A DNA stretch of 16,246 nt from an archaeon (lineage in GTDB: Archaea; B1Sed10-29; WALL01), in assembly GCA_030592525.1 (NCBI GenBank), contig JAUVIW010000010.1, positions 1 through 16,246 on the forward strand. The letters run 5' to 3'. The translations under genes and the position numbers were made by a program. The stretch's first letter is position 1. The number at the start of each line of letters is the position of its first letter. Below, piece by piece: positions 1 to 6,928 of the stretch. The notes below the pieces were generated by a model that was not told where the DNA came from, did not search any database, and was given only the letters and a program-made list of their open reading frames with translations.

Positions 1-2
1 CG

Positions 3-329
3 GTGGACCTGGAAAAGCTCTTCCTAATCATCACGCACGAGAACGTAGGGAACCTCGTGGGCCGTGGCGGCCGCGTGGTGAGGCTTCTGAGCAAGGAGAT
101 GGGCAAGAAGGTCCGGGTCATCAATGGCAAGGACTTTAAGACAGCCATCCGGGACCTGGCAGCCCCGGCGCGCGTTACCGGGATAAACATCGTGTACGCG
201 CCAGAAGGCGAGAAAACCAAGGTAATCATCGCAGAACAGGACAAATACCGCTTAATAAGCGATTTGGCGACTCTGGAGCAGGCAGCGAACGAGCTCGTGG
301 ACAAGGAAGTCGTCATAGAGCTCAGGTGA
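3..329 (+). CDS. KH-domain RNA-binding protein, NusA-like, probably 5'-partial
   Basis: The frame is open to the window edge, so the first visible codon (GTG, position 3) is probably internal. The visible 108 residues begin with a KH-type RNA-binding segment: a GRGG loop (residues 21-24, the GxxG motif that contacts the RNA backbone) followed by the helix-strand VVRLLSKEMGKKVRVI. The next stretch, with APARVTGINIVY, resembles the linker between the two KH units of archaeal NusA-like proteins. The C-terminal part would then be a degenerate second KH lacking a GxxG. A role in RNA binding during transcription or translation is inferred from the fold only. The gene ends 60 bases before aspS, which has its own TATA box, so the two are probably separate transcripts. 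Identity beyond a KH protein is unsure. Confidence 0.6.
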   Translation: MDLEKLFLIITHENVGNLVGRGGRVVRLLSKEMGKKVRVINGKDFKTAIRDLAAPARVTGINIVYAPEGEKTKVIIAEQDKYRLISDLATLEQAANELVDKEVVIELR

Positions 330-360
330 GCAAATACCGGGTTAGCGGCAGCGGGAACCC

Positions 361-367
361 TTTTAAA
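361..367 (+). promoter_or_regulatory. TATA box of aspS
   Basis: TTTTAAA is centred 26 bases before the ATG at 390. Transcription would start at or next to the start codon, giving a leaderless mRNA. No Shine-Dalgarno sequence is seen. Confidence 0.6.
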
Positions 368-389
368 GCCGCACACGATAATAGAAGCC

Positions 390-1685
390 ATGAGGACGCA
401 TTACTCCCGAGAGCTAGACCCCAAAATGAGCGGGAACACGGTCACCATCGGGGGCTGGGTTGACAACATACGCTTAATGGGCGGCATAGCATTCCTGACT
501 GTCAGGGACAAGCTCGGGTTCACCCAGGTCACGCTACCGAAAAAGAAGGTCGGGGCACTGTTCGACACTCTTGGCGACATCACGAAGGAGAGCGTGGTCG
601 CCGTGACAGGCACTTTGCAGGCAAGTGAGCAGGCACCGAACGGCATAGAGATAATTCCCACCGATATCGAGGTCCTCTCCAAGGCCGAGACGCCACTTCC
701 AATGGATGTCTCAGGCAAATTGGAAAGCGAGCTTGAGACACGGCTCGACTCACGCTTCATGGACCTGAGGCAGCCGAAGGTCACAGCAATATTCTCGATA
801 CGGGACCAGGTGCTCACCGCAATAAGAAATTACATGGAGGACGCCGGCTTCATCGAGGTGCACACGCCAAAGATTGTTTCCGCAGGTGCGGAGGGCGGCG
901 CAGCACTGTTTCCAGTGGAGTACTTCGGGCAAAAGGCTTATTTGTCGCAGTCGCCGCAGCTCTTCAAGCAAGCGCTCATGGCCACTGGCCTCGACAGGAT
1001 TTACGAGATTGCGCCCGCGTTCCGCGCAGAGGAATCCAACACCACTCGCCACGTGAGCGAGTTCCTCATGCTCGACTACGAGCAGGCGTTCATCGAGTCA
1101 ATGGGCGAGCCCATGGAGACCCTTGAGGAATGCATGAAGAGCGTTGTTGAGCACGTGATAAAAGAGGAGAAAGCGTCCCTGGAAATCCTCGAGGTAAAGC
1201 TCAAGGTTCCGGAAACACCTTTCCCGAGAATCAGTTTCGCTGAAGCAAAGAAGGCGCTCGCGAAAAACGGGAAGGAAATCGAGGACGACCTGGACACCGA
1301 GGCAGAGAAGAAGCTCGGCGAGCTCATGGGCAAAAAGGGCTATGACTGGTATTTCATCAACGAGTTCCCGGCGCACGGGAAACCGTTCTACATCATGGAG
1401 GAGACGGACGGCAATAGCTGGTCCTTTGACCTTGACTATAAGGGGCAGGAGCTCGCCAGCGGCGGGCAGAGAGAGCACCGCTACGCAGAGCTGGTTGAGC
1501 GCATGAAGAAGCTAGGCATCAAGACAAATGACTTTGGCTTCTACCTGAACTCGTTCAAGTACGGCATGCCCCCGCACGGCGGAGGTGGGCTCGGAGTGGA
1601 CAGGCTGGTGCAGAAGCTGTTGGGCCTGAACAATGTTCGCGAGACCGTGCTGTTCCCGAGGGCCAAGACGCGGCTCGTCCCGTGA
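390..1685 (+). CDS. aspS: Aspartyl-tRNA synthetase, archaeal type, possibly non-discriminating (Asp/Asn)
   Basis: A class IIb synthetase that charges tRNA-Asp with aspartate in the cytoplasm. The 431 residues are full length for the archaeal type, which lacks the bacterial insertion domain. Residues 1-100 form the OB-fold anticodon-binding domain (IGGWVDNIRLMGGIAFL). The catalytic domain carries the FMDLRQPK linker (123-130), motif 2 (FRAEESNTTR, 211-220) and motif 3 (GGGGLGVDRL, 397-406), and ends with the usual LFPR segment. By alignment from memory with Thermococcus kodakarensis AspRS, the two anticodon-discriminating positions W26 and K85 correspond here to D25 and P83. A proline at the second site is what non-discriminating enzymes carry, so the enzyme may also charge tRNA-Asn with Asp. 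That would need a tRNA amidotransferase elsewhere in the genome. The family call is certain; the dual specificity is inference. Confidence 0.96.
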   Translation: MRTHYSRELDPKMSGNTVTIGGWVDNIRLMGGIAFLTVRDKLGFTQVTLPKKKVGALFDTLGDITKESVVAVTGTLQASEQAPNGIEIIPTDIEVLSKAETPLPMDVSGKLESELETRLDSRFMDLRQPKVTAIFSIRDQVLTAIRNYMEDAGFIEVHTPKIVSAGAEGGAALFPVEYFGQKAYLSQSPQLFKQALMATGLDRIYEIAPAFRAEESNTTRHVSEFLMLDYEQAFIESMGEPMETLEECMKSVVEHVIKEEKASLEILEVKLKVPETPFPRISFAEAKKALAKNGKEIEDDLDTEAEKKLGELMGKKGYDWYFINEFPAHGKPFYIMEETDGNSWSFDLDYKGQELASGGQREHRYAELVERMKKLGIKTNDFGFYLNSFKYGMPPHGGGGLGVDRLVQKLLGLNNVRETVLFPRAKTRLVP

Positions 1686-2513
1686 CTTTTCTTTAAGCTT
1701 ATTTTTGCGGAGCGTGTTCTTGCGGCGCACATCCTCAAGCTCGATAGCGCGCTCGATAATCGCTTTGTGGAAACCGTTCTTGTAAATGTCTCGTTTGGGA
1801 AAATTCTTCAGCTTGTTCTCAGTAAAACGAGGCATGTATTCAAGCTCATTACCACTCTCGTAAATCTCCCAGGATGTGCCCCTACCGTCTTTGAACACCT
1901 TAATGTTTGCATACGTTAGATGTGTACGATGCTGGGGGCTGTCCTTTGAACCAGGATTAACATGACCATTGAAATCCACCCACACATCATTATCATGCTT
2001 GACACGCTTGTCTGTAATGAGTACTTTAGGATGGAATCCTGGAGCAGAAGGACTGCCATGTATCTCATGTTCTATGCCGGCGGCACTAAGGAGCGCAGAG
2101 AACGTAAGGGCCATGTTCCTACAATTTGAATGATCCACAAGAATGGGGAGCGATGCACCTGTCGAGCCATAGTGCTCTTCGTCAATGAAATCTTTTTTGT
2201 CGAGAGTGCCCACGACTTTGGAGATATCCCACTCTCTTGAACCCTCTGCAGAGATATTGGCAAAGTGTTTGGGTAGTGTTGCCGCTGCAGCCAAATCAAT
2301 TATCTTCCGCTCAATAGACTTGCCTTTGAGGTCCATTGCATCAAGTATCGGCTTTACTTCGTCAGCGAGCGCAAGCAAAGGAAGATACCTGTCTTCCGGA
2401 TTTAGTTCCTTAAGAGTACGACTATCAAGCTTTGCTGAGTTACCCTCTCTAAAACTCCGTTTGATGAAGTGTATCTTCTCACGCTTCTTCTTCTCACGCT
2501 TCTTCTTAGGCAT
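1512..2513 (-). CDS. Transglutaminase-like cysteine-protease-fold protein
   Basis: The starting ATG at 2513 is preferred over an in-frame TTG at 2519, because a TATA-like CTTTTTAA (2537-2544) is centred 27 bases before it. Residue numbers count from the TTG, two residues earlier. The N-terminus is very basic (MPKKKREKKKREK). The core is transglutaminase-like: a cysteine at the head of a helix (C133 in DHSNCRNMALTFSALL, followed by GIEHEIHG), a histidine (H163 in FHPKVLI) and an aspartate (D182 in VWVDFNG), in the order of a Cys-His-Asp triad. There is no signal peptide, so it is likely cytoplasmic. The last 58 codons lie antisense to the 3' end of aspS and read like a shadow of it, so the natural C-terminus may have been lost. 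The gene is AT-richer than aspS, hinting at transfer. The substrate is unknown. The fold call is moderate and activity is unproven. Confidence 0.65.
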   Translation of the reverse strand: MPKKKREKKKREKIHFIKRSFREGNSAKLDSRTLKELNPEDRYLPLLALADEVKPILDAMDLKGKSIERKIIDLAAAATLPKHFANISAEGSREWDISKVVGTLDKKDFIDEEHYGSTGASLPILVDHSNCRNMALTFSALLSAAGIEHEIHGSPSAPGFHPKVLITDKRVKHDNDVWVDFNGHVNPGSKDSPQHRTHLTYANIKVFKDGRGTSWEIYESGNELEYMPRFTENKLKNFPKRDIYKNGFHKAIIERAIELEDVRRKNTLRKNKLKEKSRDEPRLGPREQHGLANIVQAQQLLHQPVHSEPTSAVRGHAVLERVQVEAKVICLDA

Positions 2514-2536
2514 CAACAATAATTTGCGCGGCGGAG

Positions 2537-2544
2537 TTAAAAAG
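2537..2544 (-). promoter_or_regulatory. TATA box of the transglutaminase-like gene
   Basis: On the minus strand this reads CTTTTTAA, centred about 27 bases before the ATG at 2513. This supports a leaderless start and the choice of ATG over the upstream TTG. Confidence 0.5.
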
Positions 2545-2575
2545 CATTAGCCAGTGGAAGGATAGTGGCTGTGGG

Positions 2576-2663
2576 CGCGGCGGATGGGATTCGAACCCAC
2601 GTAGCCAGTCACAGCCAACTGACCCTCAACCAGTCCCGTTTAACCAGGCTCCGGCACCGCCGC
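2576..2663 (-). tRNA. tRNA-Leu (anticodon GAG)
   Basis: An 88-base class II tRNA. The acceptor GCGGCGG pairs with CCGCCGC, and the discriminator base is G (2576). The D-stem is CCG/CGG. The anticodon stem ACUGG/UCAGU (last pair G-U) closes the loop UUGAGGG, giving anticodon GAG for codons CUU and CUC. The variable arm can form GGCU/GGCU, including two G-U pairs. The T-arm is GUGGG-UUCGAAU-CCCAU. The genome has CCC rather than CCA after the discriminator, so the CCA end would have to be added. No intron is seen in the anticodon loop. A 15-base segment (2607-2621) recurs exactly at 2792-2806. Confidence 0.93.
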
Positions 2664-2713
2664 ACCTGTTGAACAAGCCAAAAATAGAATAAGTATCACT
2701 AGGGATTCACAAC

Positions 2714-2748
2714 TTGCCGAGGTGATATGCATTTGCCGAGGGATATGC
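2714..2748. repeat. Short tandem repeat upstream of the small-RNA TATA box
   Basis: TTGCCGAGGTGATATGC (2714-2730) is followed by TTGCCGAGGGATATGC (2733-2748). The two copies differ by one missing base and have a period of 19 bases. They end 12 bases before the TATA-like CTTTTATA at 2761, where an activator or a BRE-region factor could bind. That role is inference. Confidence 0.5.
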
Positions 2749-2760
2749 TTATTCATAAGA

Positions 2761-2768
2761 CTTTTATA
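2761..2768 (+). promoter_or_regulatory. TATA box for a candidate small RNA
   Basis: CTTTTATA in the gap between tRNA-Leu and the YdjM-like gene. A start about 26 bases downstream falls near 2790, just before the tRNA-Leu-like segment. No protein gene follows it on this strand. Confidence 0.4.
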
Positions 2769-2789
2769 GTAGGGGAACCAAAAAAGTAT

Positions 2790-2845
2790 TTAGTCACAGC
2801 CAACTGGCTTTCAGCCGGACCCGTTACCGGGCTCCGACTTTTTTT
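2790..2845 (+). ncRNA. Candidate small RNA made of a tRNA-Leu-like fragment
   Basis: This segment repeats, with changes, the D-arm to variable-arm part of the tRNA-Leu(GAG) gene at 2576-2663. AGTCACAGCCAACTG is identical in both (2792-2806 and 2607-2621), as are CCCGTT and GGCTCCG. The acceptor and T-arm are missing, so it cannot be a working tRNA. Read on the plus strand it has a TATA box at 2761, a possible closing stem AGUC/GACU, a CCCG-UUAC-CGGG hairpin, an AGCC-AACU-GGCU hairpin, and a run of seven T at 2839-2845 fit for termination. Its first 15 bases would be exactly antisense to the anticodon-stem and variable-arm region of tRNA-Leu. Alternatively it is only a decaying tRNA duplicate on the minus strand. 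Confidence 0.4.
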
Positions 2846-2866
2846 CACTGCTGCCCAGCCAAGAGC

Positions 2867-3352
2867 TTAGCCATCAAGAACCAAGTGCGAAACCACGCTC
2901 CCCAAAGCCAGAACGCCGAAGTACATTCCCGTGTTCAGGCCCATCGAGAGAAAAGCCCACACGAACACGGCAACGCCATACGCCAAAGCCATCTTGAAGG
3001 AATGGGTAACACCCCTGTGCCTGGGGCGGACAAGGATGAAGAGCACGAATATCGCGACCGCAGTGATGATGGCGTACACTGCGTCCTGCTGCAGCGTCTC
3101 CAAGCCACGGAAAAAAGTGGTGAACCCGAACGCCAGCGCCCCAAAAGCAACGCTTATCTCGAGAACGCGGCCGATTTGGCTCTTGGGCGTGTCAGCATCC
3201 GGGAGCAAGGTGCCAATGAGTATGACGAAGAACGATGGGACAGCAAGGCGCGCCAACGGCTCAAGCTCAGCCGTCCCCTGCACCCACAGGAAGCCAACGA
3301 AAAACAGCCACATCGCGAAGCCAAGCAATGCATGCGTCCTAAGGCTAGCCAT
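2867..3352 (-). CDS. YdjM-like (DUF457) membrane-bound metal-dependent hydrolase
   Basis: A 161-residue multi-pass membrane protein with about four or five hydrophobic segments. It has the conserved polar residues of the YdjM/DUF457 family: H7 (RTHALLGF), D52 and D54 (LLPDADTP), H112 and H117 (RHRGVTHS), and H156 and D160 (SHLVLDG). These probably form a metal site at the membrane face. The substrate is not known for the family. The protein stops directly after the HxxxD motif, where relatives often continue with a proline-rich tail, so the C-terminus may be shortened. The start ATG lies two bases after the TGA of the upstream yjjX-like gene (TGATAATG), making it the last gene of the enolase operon. 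The tRNA-Leu-like fragment follows 21 bases beyond its stop. Confidence 0.75.
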   Translation of the reverse strand: MASLRTHALLGFAMWLFFVGFLWVQGTAELEPLARLAVPSFFVILIGTLLPDADTPKSQIGRVLEISVAFGALAFGFTTFFRGLETLQQDAVYAIITAVAIFVLFILVRPRHRGVTHSFKMALAYGVAVFVWAFLSMGLNTGMYFGVLALGSVVSHLVLDG

Positions 3353-3354
3353 TA

Positions 3355-3894
3355 TCAGTCACCCAAGTACAGTTGCTTGCTCACCAACGGGATTATGGCG
3401 CTGCGCACCGCAGCAGTGTTAAGGTCCTTGCGAACCATCTTGCCACCAGTCACGAGGCTAATCATGCCACCACGGCGATTAAGGCCCTTCTCGCCTGAAA
3501 GCTCGTCCGCAATCGTCCCCAGCTCCTTGCCACCCTTGAGCCCCTTGATGAAGCTGGCGGGCCACTCAAACTGCGGGCCGGAGCCAAGAAGCACGTTGTC
3601 GCCATCAATGATGGCGCACCAGGTCACTGCAGTATAGCCGCTAAGGGTCCTGTTGGTCGGGCGAACGCCTGCCTCGATGCCAACACCGAAATCAGCATTC
3701 TCCGAATCCCTAGCGTTTCTAGCGCGGTTGATGCAGCCCGTAATCATCGTGTCCTCGTCCATGGGCTGGTCAGCCACACCCGAAGCAGCCTTGACGCCAA
3801 CCACCTCCACCTCAAAGTAGTCAGAGAACACCTCCCGGACAGCATCGACCTTATTAGGGTTTTTAGTACCCACAGCAACCTTCATCTCAAGCAC
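3355..3894 (-). CDS. yjjX: Inosine/xanthosine triphosphatase (YjjX/DUF84 family)
   Basis: This enzyme cleaves the non-canonical nucleotides ITP and XTP to their diphosphates, keeping deaminated purines out of RNA and DNA. It is 179 residues, the usual length. Family landmarks are the N-terminal VAVGTKNPNKVDAV nucleotide-binding loop, GVADQP, the helix with GCINRARNA, FGVGIEAGV with its catalytic acidic residue, GYTAVTWCAI, and the closing RRGGMISLVTGGK and DLNTAAVRSAI. The first ATG (3894) overlaps the 3' end of the phosphoglycerate mutase gene by 8 bases. A second ATG at residue 4 (3885) would begin one base after that stop, and either is possible. It sits in the middle of a glycolytic operon, which suggests housekeeping expression. 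Confidence 0.92.
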   Translation of the reverse strand: MLEMKVAVGTKNPNKVDAVREVFSDYFEVEVVGVKAASGVADQPMDEDTMITGCINRARNARDSENADFGVGIEAGVRPTNRTLSGYTAVTWCAIIDGDNVLLGSGPQFEWPASFIKGLKGGKELGTIADELSGEKGLNRRGGMISLVTGGKMVRKDLNTAAVRSAIIPLVSKQLYLGD

Positions 3895-5131
3895 CGTACT
3901 TTTCTGCCTTGTTGATGTAATTAAGGATTATGGGCATTAAATCACTTCCCTTGATGCGGAACAAGTAGCCCTTCATCGCGCTGATTTCGTCGAAGTGCCT
4001 GACATCATCCAAGCGCACGCCTGCACCAGTCACTACGAGAGGCACGGGGTCGCCGGAGTGCTCCATCAGCTCGCAAGGAGTCGAGTGGTCCGCCGTGAGC
4101 ACGACGAGGGTCTCATGCAAGTCAACCTTCTCAAGCACGGTGCCCAAGAAATCCTTGTCAATCTTCTCGAGAAAGCGCGCCTTCCCCACGTAGTCACCGT
4201 CATGCGACAAAATGTCCGTGGCCTTGATGTGGACGAACACATAATCATATTTCTTCAAGGCATCGAGCGCTGCGTGCGCCATTGACACGAGGTCAGTGTG
4301 CACGTTCGCGGTCGCGCCCTCCGGCACTATGATGTCCATGCCCAAAACCCGCCCGATACCAACAATCATGCCTTCCTTCGCGACTATCGCGCCCCTGAAG
4401 CCGTACTTCTCCTCAAACGAAGGGATTTCACGCACGCTTCCCGCGCCGCGCGTGATGACGTAGTTAGCGGGCAGGTCGCGGTTCGCGTTAACGGGATGAG
4501 TGGAAAGAATGCCCAAAGCCTTTTCAGTGAACTCATTCAGCGCGGCTGCAGTGCGGCGCGAGGGCTCGTCCTCAATGCGCGGCCGTGCCTTCTGGGCCGG
4601 GCGGCCGGTAACCTTTGGGTCAGTGCCCTCCACGTCATCGCTCAGGCTCTCACCGCGGAACACGACGACCAGGCGGTGCTCTGTTGACGGCTGCACAATC
4701 ACTTCCACGCCGTCAACGCTCTCAAGCTTCATGCCATTCAAGGCCTTTGCCAGGTCGGCAGTGCCGTCTTTCTCTGTTATCCTGCCTGCGCGGCGGTCAA
4801 CAATATTGCCATTGTCCAGGGTCGCCCAGTTCCCACGGAACGCGACATCACCCGGTTGCAGTTGAACGCCGACGCCGGCGGCCTCGAACCACCCGCGGCC
4901 AGTGTAGTACTCGTGCGGGTCGTAGCCAAAAAGAGCCAAGTGTGATGTGTCGGACCCCGGACGGATTCCCGGAGCAATGGTGTCCATGAGCCCGTCCTCG
5001 CCCCACTGGCTAAGCTTGTCCATATTAGGTGTCTTCGCGAACTGCAGCGGTGTCTTGTTTCCGAGCTCAAATATTGGCCTGTCTCCCATGCCATCGCAGA
5101 GAACGAACAGGCAGTTCTTCACCTGAACCAC
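3887..5131 (-). CDS. apgM: 2,3-bisphosphoglycerate-independent phosphoglycerate mutase, archaeal type
   Basis: It interconverts 3-phosphoglycerate and 2-phosphoglycerate in glycolysis and gluconeogenesis and belongs to the alkaline phosphatase superfamily. At 414 residues it has the length of the archaeal ApgM type. The first metal ligand is D13 (LCDGMGDRP). The likely phosphorylated serine is S60 in RPGSDTSHLALFGYDP, and the other metal ligands lie in HIKATDILSHDGD and LTADHSTPCELMEHSGD near the C-terminus. The gene starts inside the 3' end of enolase (13-base overlap) and its own end overlaps the next gene by 8 bases. The three are therefore almost surely one transcript with coupled translation. 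Its product is the substrate of the enolase encoded just upstream. Confidence 0.95.
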   Translation of the reverse strand: MVQVKNCLFVLCDGMGDRPIFELGNKTPLQFAKTPNMDKLSQWGEDGLMDTIAPGIRPGSDTSHLALFGYDPHEYYTGRGWFEAAGVGVQLQPGDVAFRGNWATLDNGNIVDRRAGRITEKDGTADLAKALNGMKLESVDGVEVIVQPSTEHRLVVVFRGESLSDDVEGTDPKVTGRPAQKARPRIEDEPSRRTAAALNEFTEKALGILSTHPVNANRDLPANYVITRGAGSVREIPSFEEKYGFRGAIVAKEGMIVGIGRVLGMDIIVPEGATANVHTDLVSMAHAALDALKKYDYVFVHIKATDILSHDGDYVGKARFLEKIDKDFLGTVLEKVDLHETLVVLTADHSTPCELMEHSGDPVPLVVTGAGVRLDDVRHFDEISAMKGYLFRIKGSDLMPIILNYINKAEKYGA

Positions 5132-6384
5132 TCCACGTGCTCAATCCCAACTTCCTCGATGCGGAGGAGCTCGTTGTATTTCGCGAGGCGCTCCCCGCGG
5201 CACGGAGCACCGGCCTTAATCTGCTTGCAGCCCATGCCCACAGCCAAATCGGCGATGAAGTCATCGCAGGTCTCACCGCTGCGGTGCGAAATCATGACAC
5301 CGAAGTTGGATTGGTTGGCAAGCTGGGCTGTCTGGAAAGCGTCAGTGATGGTGCCCACCTGGTTGGGCTTGAGAAGCACGCAGTTGCCTGCCTGCTCACT
5401 GATGCCCTGGCGCACGCGCGATTCCTGGCTCACGAACAGGTCGTCGCCGACAATCTGTATCCTGTCGCCAATGGCCTTTGTGAGCGCGGTGAACGACGGG
5501 TAATCATCTTCATGGAACGGGTCCTCTATCGACACGATGGGGTAGTCGTCAACGAGCTTTGTGTAGTACTTGATTAATTTCTCGGGCGCCATGGTCTTGC
5601 CGTCGAGCCTGTACTTCCCGTTCTTGTGGAAGTGGTTCGCGGCGCAGTCCAGCGCAAAGCTAATCTGCTTCGTGTGCCCTGCCTTCCTTACCGCGGACTG
5701 CAATAGCTTCAAGGCTTCCTCGGTTTTCTTGAGCGGCGGGGCAAAGCCACCCTCGTCACCGACGTTCGTTGCCTCGGCACCGTACTTCTTTGCAATTACC
5801 TTCTTGAGCGCGTGGTATGTCTCAGTGGAAATGCGGAGCGCTTCGGAGAATGTCTTGGCCTTTGGCACGAGCATGAATTCCTGGATGTCCAGCTTGTTGC
5901 CTGCGTGGGCGCCGCCGTTGATTACATTGAAGAACGGGACCGGTGTAGCATAAACCGGCTCGGCATGCGTGAATATGTGGCCAATGTGCTCAAACACCAT
6001 GGCTTCCTTCGCGCTGGCAGCCGCCTTGTTCGCCGCAATCGATACTGCGAGCAATGCGTTCGAGCCCAAATTACTGCGGTCAGGAGTGCCGTCCATGTCC
6101 TTGGATGTGCGGTCGATTCCTGACTGGTCGCGGACATCCTGGCCGATGAGCTTCTGGCCGATTAGCATCGTGTTCTCCACGGCCTTGAGGACGCCGAGGC
6201 CGTTGTAGTCCTTGTACCCGTCGCGGAGCTCCTTTGCCTCGTGGGAGCCGGTGCTCACGCCTGAAGGCACCGAGGCACGGCCGAAGCCCTTGCCGCAGTA
6301 GACGTCGCACTCGACTGTGGGGTTGCCTCGTGAATCCAGTATCTGCCGGGCTTTCACGGACGTGATATCATATTTACCAATCAT
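5119..6384 (-). CDS. eno: Enolase (phosphopyruvate hydratase)
   Basis: It dehydrates 2-phosphoglycerate to phosphoenolpyruvate in the cytoplasm. The 421 residues are full length. Visible landmarks are the N-terminal ARQILDSRGNPTVE, the mobile-loop region SVPSGVSTGSHEA, catalytic E211 (NVGDEGGFAP), Mg ligands D246 (ALDCAAN), E287 (SIEDPF) and D314 (VGDDLF), catalytic K339 (LLKPNQVG), and SHRSGET (366-372). The C-terminal NELLRIEE is also typical. It is the first gene of the operon eno-apgM-yjjX-YdjM-like. A TATA box (6415-6422) is centred about 34 bases before the ATG, leaving a leader of only a few bases. Confidence 0.98.
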   Translation of the reverse strand: MIGKYDITSVKARQILDSRGNPTVECDVYCGKGFGRASVPSGVSTGSHEAKELRDGYKDYNGLGVLKAVENTMLIGQKLIGQDVRDQSGIDRTSKDMDGTPDRSNLGSNALLAVSIAANKAAASAKEAMVFEHIGHIFTHAEPVYATPVPFFNVINGGAHAGNKLDIQEFMLVPKAKTFSEALRISTETYHALKKVIAKKYGAEATNVGDEGGFAPPLKKTEEALKLLQSAVRKAGHTKQISFALDCAANHFHKNGKYRLDGKTMAPEKLIKYYTKLVDDYPIVSIEDPFHEDDYPSFTALTKAIGDRIQIVGDDLFVSQESRVRQGISEQAGNCVLLKPNQVGTITDAFQTAQLANQSNFGVMISHRSGETCDDFIADLAVGMGCKQIKAGAPCRGERLAKYNELLRIEEVGIEHVEWFR

Positions 6385-6414
6385 TTCAATCCCGCGGGAA
6401 TAAGGCAGGAGCGG

Positions 6415-6422
6415 TATTTAAA
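6415..6422 (-). promoter_or_regulatory. TATA box of the enolase operon
   Basis: On the minus strand it reads TTTAAATA, in the 46-base gap between the enolase start and the neighbouring gene's stop. The predicted start of transcription is near 6392, eight bases before the ATG. Confidence 0.55.
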
Positions 6423-6430
6423 GGGTGGCG

Positions 6431-6928
6431 TTATTTCTTGGCTTTCTCGGCCTTGTGCGCCTTCAGAACACTGACCAGGTACTTAACGAGCTCGAACTTG
6501 TCGACCTCTTGGTCAGCGACAGTGTAATGCAGGTCAGACAAGTCGTATTGGTTTCGCTTCTTTTTGAGCCAGCCAATGTGCCTGTCCAAATGCTCCTCGT
6601 CGTCGAAAAAGGACTCGTCCTCAGACAGTAGGTGCATGCCCCTGTTCTTGCTATAAATGTCGTACTCGTGCTTTATTCGGCCATCCTTATGGAGCGTGAC
6701 GCGGTGCGCGTCGCTCGGCACGTCGGGCTCATGCGGGCTTACCTCAACAGTGATGCGCACCTTATCCAACAGCTCTTCCACATCCACCATCAAGTCTGCA
6801 TTCGGGCTGCGGCGCTTCGGCGCGCAGCCGAACCGCGTTACGTGCTCATCGACATGGCTCTCGAAATCCCTGATTACCTTGGACTTTTTGACGGACCGCC
6901 ACTTGCGGGGCTTCTTGCGGATAGCCAT
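6431..6928 (-). CDS. Unrecognised highly charged protein (165 aa)
   Basis: I do not recognise this protein. It has basic ends (MAIRKKPRKWRSVKKSK and KAHKAEKAKK), an acidic and histidine-rich middle, no signal peptide and no membrane segment. Segments CAPKRRSPNADLMV, VTLHKDGRIKHEYD and DDEEHLDRHIGWLKKKR have counterparts in the same order in the protein at 7758-8279 (VAPKDINPDLTV, VATLKHDESIEHEFE, DSQEELEKELRDIES), so the two look like distant paralogs. The ATG directly follows the TGA of the upstream gene (TGAATG), with AGGTGA four bases before that start, so the two are co-translated. The basic ends could bind nucleic acid, but this is only a guess from composition. Confidence 0.75.
   Translation of the reverse strand: MAIRKKPRKWRSVKKSKVIRDFESHVDEHVTRFGCAPKRRSPNADLMVDVEELLDKVRITVEVSPHEPDVPSDAHRVTLHKDGRIKHEYDIYSKNRGMHLLSEDESFFDDEEHLDRHIGWLKKKRNQYDLSDLHYTVADQEVDKFELVKYLVSVLKAHKAEKAKK

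Noticed and set aside
2707..2760. Possible CRISPR-like repeat
   Set aside because: Only two 16-17 base copies with a 2-3 base spacer, far too short for a repeat-spacer array.
2790..2845. Functional second tRNA with a GAA-like loop
   Set aside because: The minus-strand loop CUGAAAG could mimic a Phe anticodon, but the stem has mismatches and the acceptor and T-arm are missing.
2885..3637. 250-residue plus-strand frame
   Set aside because: It is antisense to the YdjM-like and YjjX-like genes, which have clear family motifs. This frame has low-complexity charged sequence and none.
5029..5577. 182-residue plus-strand frame
   Set aside because: It is antisense to the highly conserved 3' part of enolase and the apgM start, a shadow favoured by high GC.
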